Shown here piece by piece: positions 7,810 to 16,122 of a stretch of DNA of 64,000 nucleotides (positions are counted from its first letter, which is position 1; every line of letters begins with the position of its first letter). The stretch is from Kribbella sp. NBC_01245 (GTDB taxonomy: Bacteria; Actinomycetota; Actinomycetes; Propionibacteriales; Kribbellaceae), in NCBI RefSeq assembly GCF_036226525.1, contig NZ_CP108487.1, positions 4,402,001 to 4,466,000 of the forward strand, in the 5' to 3' direction. A model generated the notes under the pieces. That model was not told the origin of the DNA, made no database searches, and was given only the letters and a program-made list of their open reading frames with translations. Made by a program: the position numbers and the translations under genes.

Positions 7810-8766
7810 ATGGAGAGCGTGGAGTTGGGGCGAAGTGGGGTGCGGGTTACCCGGCTGGGGCTTGGGCTGGCCTCGATCGGCGGGTTGTTCTCACCCGTGC
7901 CGACCGAGCAGGCTGTCGCGACGATCGAGCGTGCTTGGGAGTTGGGCATTCGCCTGTTCGATACCGCGCCGGTCTACGGTTACGGCCGATCCGAGCATCG
8001 TGCTGGTGTTGCCCTAGGCAACAAATTTCGCGATGAGTTCGTGCTGTGCAGCAAGGTCGGGCGGTTGATCGAGCGCGACGGTCCCGACACCCAGGCGATC
8101 TGGGCCGATCCACCGCCCGGCTTCGGCCCACGCCTCGACTACTCCTTCGCCGGCGTGATGCGTTCGGTGGAGCAAAGCCTGGATCGGCTCGGCCTCGACC
8201 GCATCGACGTACTGCACATCCACGACCCCGATCTCGACTTCGAGCGGGCCTCGACCGAAGCCTTCAAAGCCCTTGCCCAGTTACGTTCCGAGGGCACGAT
8301 CCGCGCGGTATCGCTCGGCGTCAACCATGCCGACGTCGCGGCCCGTTTCCTCCGCGTCCACGGCGCCGACGGTCCGGATATCGTCCTCCTCGCCGGCCGC
8401 TACACCCTGCTGGACCGGACTGGCGCCGACGAACTGCTTCCCCTCTGCGAGAGCCTCGGCGTCTCTGTCCTCGCCGCTGGCGTCTTCCAAAGCGGCGTGC
8501 TGCTTGATCCGACCCCCGGCGCCCCGCATGGCTATCGCGAAATCCCACCCGAGCTCAGCAACCGCATCACCGACCTACGCCGCCTCTGCGACCTGTACGA
8601 CGTGCCGCTGCCGGCCGCCGCCATGCAGTTTCCCCTGACCCATCCAGCCATACCGGCCATCCTGGTCGGCGCCCGAACCCCAGCCGAGATCACCGAAACC
8701 AGCACCCTCCTAACGCACCCCATCCCACCCGACTTCTGGCACTCCCTCCCTTCCTGGGGCAGGTGA
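7810..8766 (+). CDS. Aldo/keto reductase, D-threo-aldose 1-dehydrogenase-like
   Basis: This 318-residue TIM-barrel oxidoreductase has the tetrad Asp in RLFDTAPVYG, the catalytic Tyr in PVYGYGRSE, Lys in LCSKVGR and His in VLHIHDPD. The overall sequence resembles the L-fucose/L-galactose dehydrogenase branch, which oxidises the C1 of aldoses with NAD(P). An ATG start at 7810 follows a short upstream region shared with the divergent sortase. It may act in sugar catabolism together with the fucosidase locus further right, but nothing physically links them. Confidence 0.85.
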   Translation: MESVELGRSGVRVTRLGLGLASIGGLFSPVPTEQAVATIERAWELGIRLFDTAPVYGYGRSEHRAGVALGNKFRDEFVLCSKVGRLIERDGPDTQAIWADPPPGFGPRLDYSFAGVMRSVEQSLDRLGLDRIDVLHIHDPDLDFERASTEAFKALAQLRSEGTIRAVSLGVNHADVAARFLRVHGADGPDIVLLAGRYTLLDRTGADELLPLCESLGVSVLAAGVFQSGVLLDPTPGAPHGYREIPPELSNRITDLRRLCDLYDVPLPAAAMQFPLTHPAIPAILVGARTPAEITETSTLLTHPIPPDFWHSLPSWGR

Positions 8767-8783
8767 GGGCCTGGCCTGCTTGC

Positions 8784-9950
8784 TCAGGCAGAGGCTTGGA
8801 ACTTGGTCAGGTAGGTGTCGGCCAGCAGGCGCGCCGCCTCCTTGGCCTCCTCCGGTGTGGTCCAGCGGCCGACGGTCAGCCGCAGAGCAGCGCTGGCGCG
8901 GTCATGAACGAGACCCATCGCGATGAGTACCGCAGAGGGAATGTCCAGGCCTTCATGGCAGGCGGAGCCGGTGGCGGCGGCGACATGCGGGGTCGCGGCG
9001 AGAAGAGCTTTACCGTCGGCTCCAGCGAGGCTGACGTTCAGCGTATTGGGGAGGCGGTCGACGGGATGTCCGTTGAGTTGGACAGCGCCGGGCAGGAGTC
9101 GGTCGAGTTCGCGATGGAGTGTGTCTCGGGTGGAGGCCAGTCGGTTGGCGCTGCTGGGTAGGTCCGTGGTGGCGATTGCTGCGGCGGCGCCGAGAGCGAC
9201 GATGAGGGCCACGCTCTCGGTGCCGGCCCGCAGGCCTTGTTCCTGGCTTGCACCGTGGATGATCGGCACGATCGATGTGCCGGTGCGGACATAGAGGGCG
9301 CCGACGCCTTTGGGGGCGTACATCTTATGACCAACGACCGTCAGTAGGTCGACTCCGAGTTCGGTGACATCGAGTGGGGCTTTGCCTGCAACCTGGGCGG
9401 CGTCGGTGTGCATGAGTGCACCGTGGCGGTGGGCGATCGCAGCAAGCTCGGGTACGGGTTGCAGTGTTCCGGTCTCGCCATTGGCTGTCATGACCGACAC
9501 CAGGACGGTGTTATCGGTAATGGCCGCCCGCAGGTCGGCGGGATCGACCCGACCGAACTCATCGACAGGCAACTGGGTGACGGTGAACCCTTCGGCGGTG
9601 AGGCTTCGGCACGCTTCCAGTACCGCGGGGTGCTCGGTGACCTGGGTGATGACCTGGTCACCGTGGTCGCGGGCAGCAAGTGCCGCGCCGCGGATGGCGA
9701 GCGTGTCGGCTTCGGAACCACCGCCGGTGAACACGATCTCGCCCGGTGTGGCGCCGATGAGATCGGCTACTTGACGGCGTGCTTCGGCGACGGCGGCGCG
9801 TGGTTTAGCGGCATAGGCGTGGCTGCTGGAGGGGTTGCCGAAGTGGTGGGTCAGGTAGGGCAACGCGGCGTCGATGACACGTGGGTCGATGGGTGTGGTG
9901 GCGTTGTGGTCGAGGTAGATCGGGCCATCGGTGAGGGCTGGATGGGTCAT
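8784..9950 (-). CDS. Cysteine desulfurase (IscS/NifS-like)
   Basis: This 388-residue PLP-dependent enzyme (class V aminotransferase fold) removes sulfur from cysteine as an enzyme persulfide. The N-terminal YLDHNATTPIDP, the pocket segment FTGGGSEADTLAIRG, the PLP Asp/Gln in HTDAAQVAGK, the Schiff-base Lys in VVGHKMYAPKG and the active Cys in ATGSACHEG are all present. The ATG overlaps the stop of the MFS gene as ATGA, so it is the third gene of the MBL-rhodanese/MFS/desulfurase operon. The setting suggests persulfide supply or sulfur relay to the rhodaneses rather than general Fe-S assembly. Confidence 0.9.
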   Translation of the reverse strand: MTHPALTDGPIYLDHNATTPIDPRVIDAALPYLTHHFGNPSSSHAYAAKPRAAVAEARRQVADLIGATPGEIVFTGGGSEADTLAIRGAALAARDHGDQVITQVTEHPAVLEACRSLTAEGFTVTQLPVDEFGRVDPADLRAAITDNTVLVSVMTANGETGTLQPVPELAAIAHRHGALMHTDAAQVAGKAPLDVTELGVDLLTVVGHKMYAPKGVGALYVRTGTSIVPIIHGASQEQGLRAGTESVALIVALGAAAAIATTDLPSSANRLASTRDTLHRELDRLLPGAVQLNGHPVDRLPNTLNVSLAGADGKALLAATPHVAAATGSACHEGLDIPSAVLIAMGLVHDRASAALRLTVGRWTTPEEAKEAARLLADTYLTKFQASA

Positions 9951-11176
9951 CGGTTACTCCTGGGGTGGGTTTCGTACATCCGGGCGGCCACGACCAGGCC
10001 GGAGACGGCCGTGAGTGCGGCGACTGTCCAGACGGCGGCGGGGATTCCCCACAGGTCGGCGACCACTCCGGCCAGGAGGGCGCCGACCGCGAAGCCGCCG
10101 TCGCGCCAGAGCCGGTACACACCGACGGATCGGGCGCGCCAGGTGGGATGCGCGACGTCGCCGATCGCCGCGAGCAGGGTCGGGTAAACCATCGCGGTCC
10201 CTAGCCCTAGCAACGTGACTGCGATGGCCCACGCCGTGAGGCTGGTGCCGAGAGCAACGAGTGCCAGTGCGATGGCCTGGACGAGCATCCCGGTCGTGAT
10301 CAGCCACTTGCGGCCGACGCGGTCGGACAAGGTCCCGGTGACGAGCTGAGCCAAACCCCACACCGCGGGGTACAGCGCGCCGAGGAGCCCGATCCGGGCG
10401 ACGCTCAAGCCGTGGCCGGCGAACAGGATCGGGAACAAACCCCACGCTAGGCCGTCATTGAGGTTGTTCACCAATCCTGCCTGCGATGCCGATGACAGCG
10501 CGGGCTCCTTGAAACTGGTCAGGGTGAAAACCCTGCCAGTACTGAGGCCGCCGTCCGCCGTGCCCGCCTCGTGGTGGGCGTGGCCGCGGGTCTCCTTGAC
10601 CGCGAAGACGGACAGCCCGAGCCCCAGTGCGGCATAGGCCGCGCCGAGCAGGAACGGTGCCGGCCGGAGCCCATGGGCGCCGGCCAGGTAGCCGGTGGCC
10701 ATCGCGGTGCCGGCGACTGCCAGGTACCCGGAGGCTTCGTTCAGGCCCATCGCCAGCCCTCGGCGGGCCGGGCCTACGAGATCGATCTTCATGATCACGG
10801 TCGTCGACCAGGTCAGCCCCTGGTTGATGCCGAGCAGGACATTGGCGGCGATCACCCAGCCCCAGTTCGGGGCCAAGATCAGCAGCAGCGGCACCGGCAG
10901 CCCGATCAGCCAACCGGCGACCAGGACGGGTTTGCGCCCAAAGCGATCCGACCAGGTGCCGGCGAAGAAGTTCGTTGCTGCTTTGACCGCACCGAAGGCG
11001 AGGATGAAGGTGAGGGCGCTGGTGTAGGCGTCCAGGTGGAAGGTCTGTTCGGCCAACAGCGGCAGCACAATCCGTTCCTGACCGAGCATGCCGCCGACCA
11101 GAGCATTGACCGCGACCAGCAGCACGAACTGGGCGAGATTGACCCGCAGTCCCAGGCGCGGGACCGCAGTTGTCAT
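9947..11176 (-). CDS. MFS transporter in the sulfur operon
   Basis: This 409-residue protein has about 12 membrane helices, a signature A loop GTWSDRFGRKP between helices 2 and 3, and a second copy GTLSDRVGRKW in the C-terminal half. The start is the ATG at 11176, which overlaps the MBL-rhodanese stop as ATGA; the longer open frame reaching 11479 is just read-through of that gene. Coupling with rhodanese and cysteine desulfurase genes suggests transport of a sulfur compound (thiosulfate, sulfite or a thiol), possibly export of a toxic product. The substrate is not readable from sequence. Confidence 0.85.
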   Translation of the reverse strand: MTTAVPRLGLRVNLAQFVLLVAVNALVGGMLGQERIVLPLLAEQTFHLDAYTSALTFILAFGAVKAATNFFAGTWSDRFGRKPVLVAGWLIGLPVPLLLILAPNWGWVIAANVLLGINQGLTWSTTVIMKIDLVGPARRGLAMGLNEASGYLAVAGTAMATGYLAGAHGLRPAPFLLGAAYAALGLGLSVFAVKETRGHAHHEAGTADGGLSTGRVFTLTSFKEPALSSASQAGLVNNLNDGLAWGLFPILFAGHGLSVARIGLLGALYPAVWGLAQLVTGTLSDRVGRKWLITTGMLVQAIALALVALGTSLTAWAIAVTLLGLGTAMVYPTLLAAIGDVAHPTWRARSVGVYRLWRDGGFAVGALLAGVVADLWGIPAAVWTVAALTAVSGLVVAARMYETHPRSNR

Positions 11177-12519
11177 GCCAGTGCCTGACCGCTCGAGTCG
11201 GCCCAGTCGTGTGGCCCACCGTCGAGTACACCGGCCGGGGCTTGGCCGGCGCGTTCGAGAATGCTGGCCGCGGTCATGGCGCGTTCGCCGTGACCACACA
11301 TCACCACGACCGGACCGGTGACGTCGACGGCCTGTGCGGGCAGGGCGCCAAGTTCGATGTGGCTCGCCCCGGGGATGTGCCCGCTGTGGAACTCGCTGTC
11401 CTGGCGCACGTCCAGCATCGCGGCCCCTGTCACTTGATCGGGCCTCAGCAGCGGTGTCGAGGTGGTCGGCCCTTGCCATGCCGCGAGACCGCCGGCGAGT
11501 TCACCGGCGGGCGGAGCGAAGCCGATCTTCACTGCCTGCCAGACCAGGTCGGCCAGGTCCTGCTCTGGGTTGCGGACCACGATGTACGGCGTGGCCGGAT
11601 CGAGCAGCCATCCGAGCCACGACGCGAACTGCGCTCGCAGCGGGATCGACACAGCGCCAGGGATGTGGCCGGCGGCGAAGTCGCGCACTGGCCGCACGTC
11701 GACCAGTACTGCTCCGCCCGCCAGCAGGGATTCGATGCGTCGCTCGTCCATCCCCGGAACGATCGGGTCGGTCGCGATGGTGCGGCCGCGGCGGTTCAGC
11801 TCGGCCAGTCGCAGGAAGTACGGCGGGAAACTCCCTAGCCCGGCCAGCAACTGCGCTACGAAGGCGTCCTCATCTGGAGCGGCGAGCAACGCATTCGTCG
11901 CTTTCTCCCGGCCGATCGTGGTGACCCGCTCGCCGCCGGTCGGTGCAGAGCAGAACGATCCGGCCCCGTGAGTCGGCCACACCGGCGTCCGATCGGGCAG
12001 TTCGGCGAGCCGTCGCAGCGACCGGTACTGCGCCCGAGTCAGTTCCTCGGTCTGCTCGGCACCCGCCAGGTCGGTGCGGGCGGCACCGCCGACGATCAGT
12101 GACCCGCCGGTGAACACACCGAGCAGCGAGGAACCGTCAAGCAGCTGGAACGCCAAATGCTCCCCGGTGTGCCCGGGCGTCGCGAGTGCCCGCAACGTCA
12201 ACCCACCTAGATCCACCTCGTCGCAGTCGGTCAGCCCGGTGTGGGCGAACTCCCGCCGGCCGGCGGCCGAGGCCAGCACCCGGGCGCCCTCGGTCGCGGC
12301 CAACTGCACTGCGCCGGACATGAAGTCCGCGTGCAGGTGCGTATCCGCCGCGAACGCCACCGTCAACCCATGCCGATCCGCCGTGGCACGCAGGGCTCGC
12401 AGGTCCAGGCACGGATCCACGGCGACCGCCCGGCCGTCGCCCAGATCAACGAGGTACGACGAGTTGCCCAGTCCGTCGTCCACGACCGGAATGATCATCT
12501 TGCTTGTTTCAACGGCCAC
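11173..12519 (-). CDS. MBL-fold hydrolase fused to two rhodanese domains
   Basis: This 448-residue protein has an ETHE1/persulfide-dioxygenase-like metallo-beta-lactamase domain (residues ~10-245) followed by two rhodanese domains (~255-345 and ~350-445). The first rhodanese lacks the catalytic Cys (YIVVRNPEQD) and the second keeps it (VVMCGHGERA). In the MBL domain the usual THxHxDH appears as THLHADF, and the FTGDTLF-type Asp ligand of the family appears as FTGGSLI, so the canonical metal site is altered. A GTG at 12519 and an ATG at 12498 are both candidate starts. It likely handles glutathione/thiol persulfide or thiosulfate. It is the first gene of the operon, divergent from the ArsR-rhodanese regulator 36 bp away. 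Confidence 0.85.
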   Translation of the reverse strand: MAVETSKMIIPVVDDGLGNSSYLVDLGDGRAVAVDPCLDLRALRATADRHGLTVAFAADTHLHADFMSGAVQLAATEGARVLASAAGRREFAHTGLTDCDEVDLGGLTLRALATPGHTGEHLAFQLLDGSSLLGVFTGGSLIVGGAARTDLAGAEQTEELTRAQYRSLRRLAELPDRTPVWPTHGAGSFCSAPTGGERVTTIGREKATNALLAAPDEDAFVAQLLAGLGSFPPYFLRLAELNRRGRTIATDPIVPGMDERRIESLLAGGAVLVDVRPVRDFAAGHIPGAVSIPLRAQFASWLGWLLDPATPYIVVRNPEQDLADLVWQAVKIGFAPPAGELAGGLAAWQGPTTSTPLLRPDQVTGAAMLDVRQDSEFHSGHIPGASHIELGALPAQAVDVTGPVVVMCGHGERAMTAASILERAGQAPAGVLDGGPHDWADSSGQALA

Positions 12520-12528
12520 TCCTACACT

Positions 12529-12539
12529 ATTCCATGAAT
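12529..12539. promoter_or_regulatory. Candidate ArsR operator in the divergent sulfur promoter
   Basis: ATTC-CAT-GAAT is a short palindrome inside the AT-rich 36-bp gap between the MBL-rhodanese and ArsR-rhodanese genes. Any repressor bound here would control both directions. ArsR operators are usually longer imperfect AT-rich dyads, so this is only the core of a plausible site. Confidence 0.35.
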
Positions 12540-12555
12540 CTTTGGAGGACTGTCA

Positions 12556-13212
12556 ATGGGTTATCTGGTGGCCAAGGCGGCACTGTTCGAGCAGTTCGCG
12601 CAGGTCGGCAAGGCGCTCGGCAGCGCCAAGCGCCTCGAGTTGCTTGATCTGCTGGCCCAGGGCGAGCGGTCGGTCGAAGTGCTCGCGGGCCGGGCCGGCC
12701 TGGGGCTGACCACCGCATCCAATCACCTGCAGTTGCTGCGGCAGGCCGGACTGGTGGTCACTCGCAAGGAAGGCACGAAGGTCTACTACCGGCTGGCCGG
12801 AACTGATGTGGCCGCGCTGTGGGCGCAGCTGCGCGACGTCGCCTCGGCGCATCTGGCGGAGGTGGACCGGTCCCGTCGCGCGTATCTGGGCGACGATGAC
12901 GTTGCCGAGGTGACCCGAGACGAGTTGCTGCGTCGACTGGAAGCCGGTGAAATCACGGTCGTCGATGTCCGCCCCAGCGAGGAATACACCGCGGGCCATA
13001 TCCCCGGCGCGGTGTCGATCCCCCTCGACGAGCTCGCCGACCGGCTGGCCGAACTCCCCGCCGGTACGACGATCGTGGCGTACTGCCGCGGCCCGTACTG
13101 CGTGATGGCCAACGAAGCCGTGCGCATTCTCACCGCCAAGGGGCTGTCCGCGGCGCGCCTGAACGACGGGATGCTCGAGTGGCGTCTGGCCGAACTCCCG
13201 GTCGCGAGTTGA
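12556..13212 (+). CDS. ArsR-family regulator fused to a rhodanese domain
   Basis: This 218-residue protein has an N-terminal winged HTH of the ArsR/SmtB type (RLELLDLLAQGERSVEVLA, then TTASNHLQLLRQAGLV and the wing VTRKEGTKVYYRL) and a C-terminal rhodanese domain with VVDVRPSEEYTAGHIPGAVSIP and the active loop YCRGPYCVMANEAV. The HTH half has no cysteine, so the metal or persulfide Cys pairs of classical ArsR/BigR/SqrR sensors are missing. The rhodanese Cys residues are the only sulfur-reactive site and may serve as the sensor. ATG at 12556 with GGAGG upstream. It probably represses the divergent sulfur operon until sulfane sulfur rises. Confidence 0.88.
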   Translation: MGYLVAKAALFEQFAQVGKALGSAKRLELLDLLAQGERSVEVLAGRAGLGLTTASNHLQLLRQAGLVVTRKEGTKVYYRLAGTDVAALWAQLRDVASAHLAEVDRSRRAYLGDDDVAEVTRDELLRRLEAGEITVVDVRPSEEYTAGHIPGAVSIPLDELADRLAELPAGTTIVAYCRGPYCVMANEAVRILTAKGLSAARLNDGMLEWRLAELPVAS

Positions 13213-13227
13213 CGGCAGGGAGGCGTG

Positions 13228-13653
13228 GTGGGCATCGACGAGACTCTGAAGCGGGTGCGTTCGGGCTTACCGCGACTGCACCCCGCGGAGGCGTACGCAG
13301 CCAGCGATGACGAGGACACGTACATCGTCGACACGCGGCCTGAATTCCAGCGACGTGCAGCCGGGGAGATCGCCGGGGCAATCGTCATCGAACGGAATCA
13401 CCTCGAGTGGCGCCTCGACCCCAGCTGCGATGCCCGGATCCCCGAAGCCATCAACGCGGACATCCGTTGGATCGTCCTGTGCGAGGGCGGCTACTCCTCA
13501 AGCCTCGCAGCCGATTCACTGCGCCAGATCGGCCTTCACCGCAGTACCGATGTCATCGGCGGCTTCAACGCCTGGCGAGCCGCAGGCCTGCCGATCACTC
13601 GACCCGACCCCGCCTCGCAACCCAGGTCCGGCGGCGAGGGCCCGGGCAGCTGA
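13228..13653 (+). CDS. Single-domain rhodanese-like protein
   Basis: This 141-residue protein shows the rhodanese landmarks: IVDTRPEFQRRAAGEIAGAI (CH2A-like) and the active loop VLCEGGYSSSLAADSL, with Cys as the persulfide carrier and a Tyr/Ser-rich loop in place of the more common Arg loop. GGGAGG precedes two adjacent GTG codons (13225 and 13228); the second has better spacing. It follows the ArsR-rhodanese gene by about 15 bp and is surely cotranscribed with it. Likely role: sulfur transfer or thiosulfate detoxification within the island. Confidence 0.8.
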   Translation: MGIDETLKRVRSGLPRLHPAEAYAASDDEDTYIVDTRPEFQRRAAGEIAGAIVIERNHLEWRLDPSCDARIPEAINADIRWIVLCEGGYSSSLAADSLRQIGLHRSTDVIGGFNAWRAAGLPITRPDPASQPRSGGEGPGS

Positions 13654-13660
13654 GCCGAGA

Positions 13661-14425
13661 TTACGTGAGGTCTATCCGGGTGGTGTGCCACAGTCCGGTC
13701 ACTGCAACGACGAGCCCGTAGACGGCCAGCACTACGCCGCCTTGCCAGGGTTGGAGGAAGTCCTGGTCGGTAAGGGTGATCTGGGTCAGGGCACTGGCCG
13801 ACGGACCCGGCAGATACACGGTCCAGTCATGCAGGGCTGGGATGCGGGTGACGATCGGTTCGGCGACAAACAGGTAGACCAGTAGACCGACCACGGCGGC
13901 GACCTGGTCGCGCAGCATCGCACCCAGGCCCACGCCCAGTACGGCGAAAGCGGTGACCGCGGCGATGACACCGGCCAAGGTTGCGGGGATCCCGTTGCCG
14001 ACAAGCGTCGGGTCGATATCGCGCGCGTTCAGCCACGGCCACGCGATCGCGGTGACGACGGCGATACAGGCCATGCCGTAGGCGGCGCCGACCAGGGCGT
14101 AGGTGATCAGCTTCGCGACCACCACGCGTGAGCGGTGGGGCGTGGTCAGGAAGGTCGTGGTGGCAGTGCGGTGACGGTACTCGGCGGTGATTCCGATCGC
14201 CGCCAAAACCGCGACGAGGGTCTGCGCTCCGCCGGCTGCCGTGCCGAACAGCAACCGCTGACCCGCTGCGGTCGCCAGGGGCGGAGCGAGGGTGTCGGGG
14301 TCGTCGTTGAAGGCGATGTTCAGGCTCGCGAACAGCGCGGTCAACGCCATGGTGGCCAGCAGCAGCCAGAGCCACAGCCGGGTGGACAGGAGTTTGGCGA
14401 ACTCGCCGCGAACCAGCCGGATCAT
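13661..14425 (-). CDS. ABC-2 type exporter, permease subunit
   Basis: This 254-residue protein has six predicted membrane helices starting with the cytoplasmic lead MIRLVRGEFAKLLSTRLW and helix WLLLATMALTALFASLN, and contains the ABC-2 permease pattern EYRHRTATTTFLTTPHRSRV on the cytoplasmic loop. Its ATG overlaps the ATPase stop by one base (TGATG), so the two subunits are translationally coupled. With the divergent TetR gene this is a typical drug or peptide exporter module. Substrate unknown. Confidence 0.85.
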   Translation of the reverse strand: MIRLVRGEFAKLLSTRLWLWLLLATMALTALFASLNIAFNDDPDTLAPPLATAAGQRLLFGTAAGGAQTLVAVLAAIGITAEYRHRTATTTFLTTPHRSRVVVAKLITYALVGAAYGMACIAVVTAIAWPWLNARDIDPTLVGNGIPATLAGVIAAVTAFAVLGVGLGAMLRDQVAAVVGLLVYLFVAEPIVTRIPALHDWTVYLPGPSASALTQITLTDQDFLQPWQGGVVLAVYGLVVAVTGLWHTTRIDLT

Positions 14426-15429
14426 CAGAGTCCCACCTCCGAAGCGTTGCTGCCTGTCTGGTCCCGGCTGCCGGCGCCGGAGGTCAAGGTGAAGAACAGC
14501 CGTTCCAGGTCACCGTCTCGTTCGGCCAGCCACTGCAGTTCGACGCCCGCAGTGAACGCGGCACGCCCCACCGCCGCCGCGTCCAGGCCGCTGACCAGCA
14601 GCCGCCCGCTGTCGTCGTGGTCGACGCTTACGCCTTCGTGGTCGGCGAGTACGGCGCGAAGCGCGTCGGACCGACTGGCGCGGACCTCGACCACCACCCC
14701 TTGCGTGCCGGCCAGCCCTGCCACCGGCCCCTGGAAGCGCAGCTGGCCGCCGTCGATGATCACGACATGGTCAACCAGTTGCTGCATCTCGGTCAGGACA
14801 TGGCTGGACACCAGCACCGTGCGCCCCTGGCCGGCCAGCTCACGCAGCAGTCGCCGCATCCACACGATCCCTTCGGGGTCCAACCCGTTAGCCGGCTCGT
14901 CGAGCACCAGCACCTGAGGGTCGCCCAGCATTGCGACGGCCAGCGCGAGCCGCTGCCGCATCCCTAGTGAGTAGCCGCCGATACGGCGACCGCCGGCCGC
15001 GGCCAGCCCGACCAGTTCGAGAACCTCTTCGGCTCGTTGCGGCGCAAGGCCGTTGACAGCGCAGTACACCTGCAGGTGAGCTCGACCAGTGCGGGCCGGA
15101 TGGAAGCCCGAGGCATCGAGCGCGGCCCCGACCACAGTGGAGGGTTCGGGAATGTCGCGGTAGGTGAGGCCCGCGATGGTGGCGGCGCCCCGGTCGGGGC
15201 GGATCAGACCGAGCAGCATCCGCAGCGTAGTGGTCTTCCCAGCTCCGTTCGGTCCAAGGAAGCCGGTGACCGCGCCGGGCTCGACGCTGAACGTCAAGTC
15301 GTCGACCGCTCGCACGGCGCCGAACGACTTCGACAAGCCGCGCACCTCAATTCCCGCTGCGGTGCCCCGGCTTGGATGGCCTTCGCCTGCCCCGACCTCG
15401 GCGAGGCTAGGCGACAGCTGTCTGCTCAT
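14425..15429 (-). CDS. ABC-2 type exporter, ATP-binding subunit
   Basis: This 334-residue ATPase has Walker A GPNGAGKTT, signature YSLGMRQRLALA, Walker B VLVLDEPANGLDPEG and the switch His in VLVSSHVLTEMQQ. The C-terminal ~100 residues resemble the regulatory extension of the DrrA/CcmA-like exporters (GVELQWLAERDGDLERLFF). It is the first gene of a two-gene operon with the permease and faces the TetR regulator across a 67-bp region containing a strong nested palindrome, which probably sets its expression. Confidence 0.92.
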   Translation of the reverse strand: MSRQLSPSLAEVGAGEGHPSRGTAAGIEVRGLSKSFGAVRAVDDLTFSVEPGAVTGFLGPNGAGKTTTLRMLLGLIRPDRGAATIAGLTYRDIPEPSTVVGAALDASGFHPARTGRAHLQVYCAVNGLAPQRAEEVLELVGLAAAGGRRIGGYSLGMRQRLALAVAMLGDPQVLVLDEPANGLDPEGIVWMRRLLRELAGQGRTVLVSSHVLTEMQQLVDHVVIIDGGQLRFQGPVAGLAGTQGVVVEVRASRSDALRAVLADHEGVSVDHDDSGRLLVSGLDAAAVGRAAFTAGVELQWLAERDGDLERLFFTLTSGAGSRDQTGSNASEVGL

Positions 15430-15441
15430 GGCGACTACGAT

Positions 15442-15483
15442 GAACTGTTAACAGGCAAGTGTCAACACTGCTGTAAACAGTTC
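15442..15483. promoter_or_regulatory. TetR operator: nested palindromes in the divergent promoter
   Basis: Outer arms at 15442-15454 and 15471-15483 (GAACTGTTAACAG against its complement, one mismatch) flank a perfect inner palindrome AGTGTCAACACT at 15458-15469. It lies between the ABC exporter and TetR genes and overlaps the place where both promoters must be. The inner and outer dyads could bind two TetR dimers, as in QacR/TetR-type autoregulation. Confidence 0.75.
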
Positions 15484-15496
15484 GAAGGGATGAACT

Positions 15497-16090
15497 ATGA
15501 CCAAGCCAGGCGAGGGCAAGCTGCTGAAGCGGCCCGAGCGGCGTCGCGCACTGATCCAAGCCGCGGCGCGCGCCTTCGCCCGAGGCGGCTACGCCGCTAC
15601 CAACCTGGACGACGTCGCGACCGAAGCCGGCGTCAGCCGGGTGCTCATCTACCGGCATTTCGAGTCCAAGACCGAGCTGTACGAGGCCGTGCTGGCTGAT
15701 GTCAGCGACCAACTGCGCACCGCCACCGGCCATCCGCACCACACAACCACGAACAGCCTCGAAGGGCTGGTCTTCGCAGCGCAGGACAACCCCGATGGGT
15801 TCCGTCTCTTCTTCCGCCAATCCGGCCAGGAACCGGAGTTCCGCCGGCACGCCGACGAACTGCGCGCGGCGATGAAAGCCACCGCTCAGCCGTATCTGGA
15901 GCAAGTCATCCACGACGAAGCCCGCCTGCGATGGGCATCCGACCTGATCCCGACCATTGCGGTCGAAGCTGTCATTGCCTGGCTCGACGCCGGGTGCCCG
16001 TCGCCAGAGACCGCCGCCGACACCATCACGCACATCATCGGCAGTGCGGTCACCGCTATCGCGTCACCTGCCGGCGACCAGCACAGCTAG
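15497..16090 (+). CDS. TetR/AcrR family transcriptional regulator
   Basis: This 197-residue repressor has an N-terminal HTH (ALIQAAARAFARGGYAATNL, then VATEAGVSRVLIYRHF with ESKTELYEAV after it) and a ligand-binding helical C-terminus. The ATG at 15497 has GAAGGG 6-7 nt upstream. It is divergent from the ABC exporter, whose promoter region contains a matching nested operator, so it very likely represses that exporter and itself until a ligand binds. Confidence 0.9.
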   Translation: MTKPGEGKLLKRPERRRALIQAAARAFARGGYAATNLDDVATEAGVSRVLIYRHFESKTELYEAVLADVSDQLRTATGHPHHTTTNSLEGLVFAAQDNPDGFRLFFRQSGQEPEFRRHADELRAAMKATAQPYLEQVIHDEARLRWASDLIPTIAVEAVIAWLDAGCPSPETAADTITHIIGSAVTAIASPAGDQHS

Positions 16091-16111
16091 TGTCCTGCGC
16101 CGGAGGACACT
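16089..16111. terminator. 8-bp hairpin overlapping the TetR stop codon
   Basis: AGTGTCCT (16089-16096) pairs perfectly with AGGACACT (16104-16111) around a 7-nt loop. It begins in the TetR stop codon and ends just before the AGGGAG ribosome binding site of the next gene, so it may be a weak terminator or an attenuator of the serine hydrolase gene. Confidence 0.5.
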
Positions 16112-16122
16112 AGGGAGCAGCC

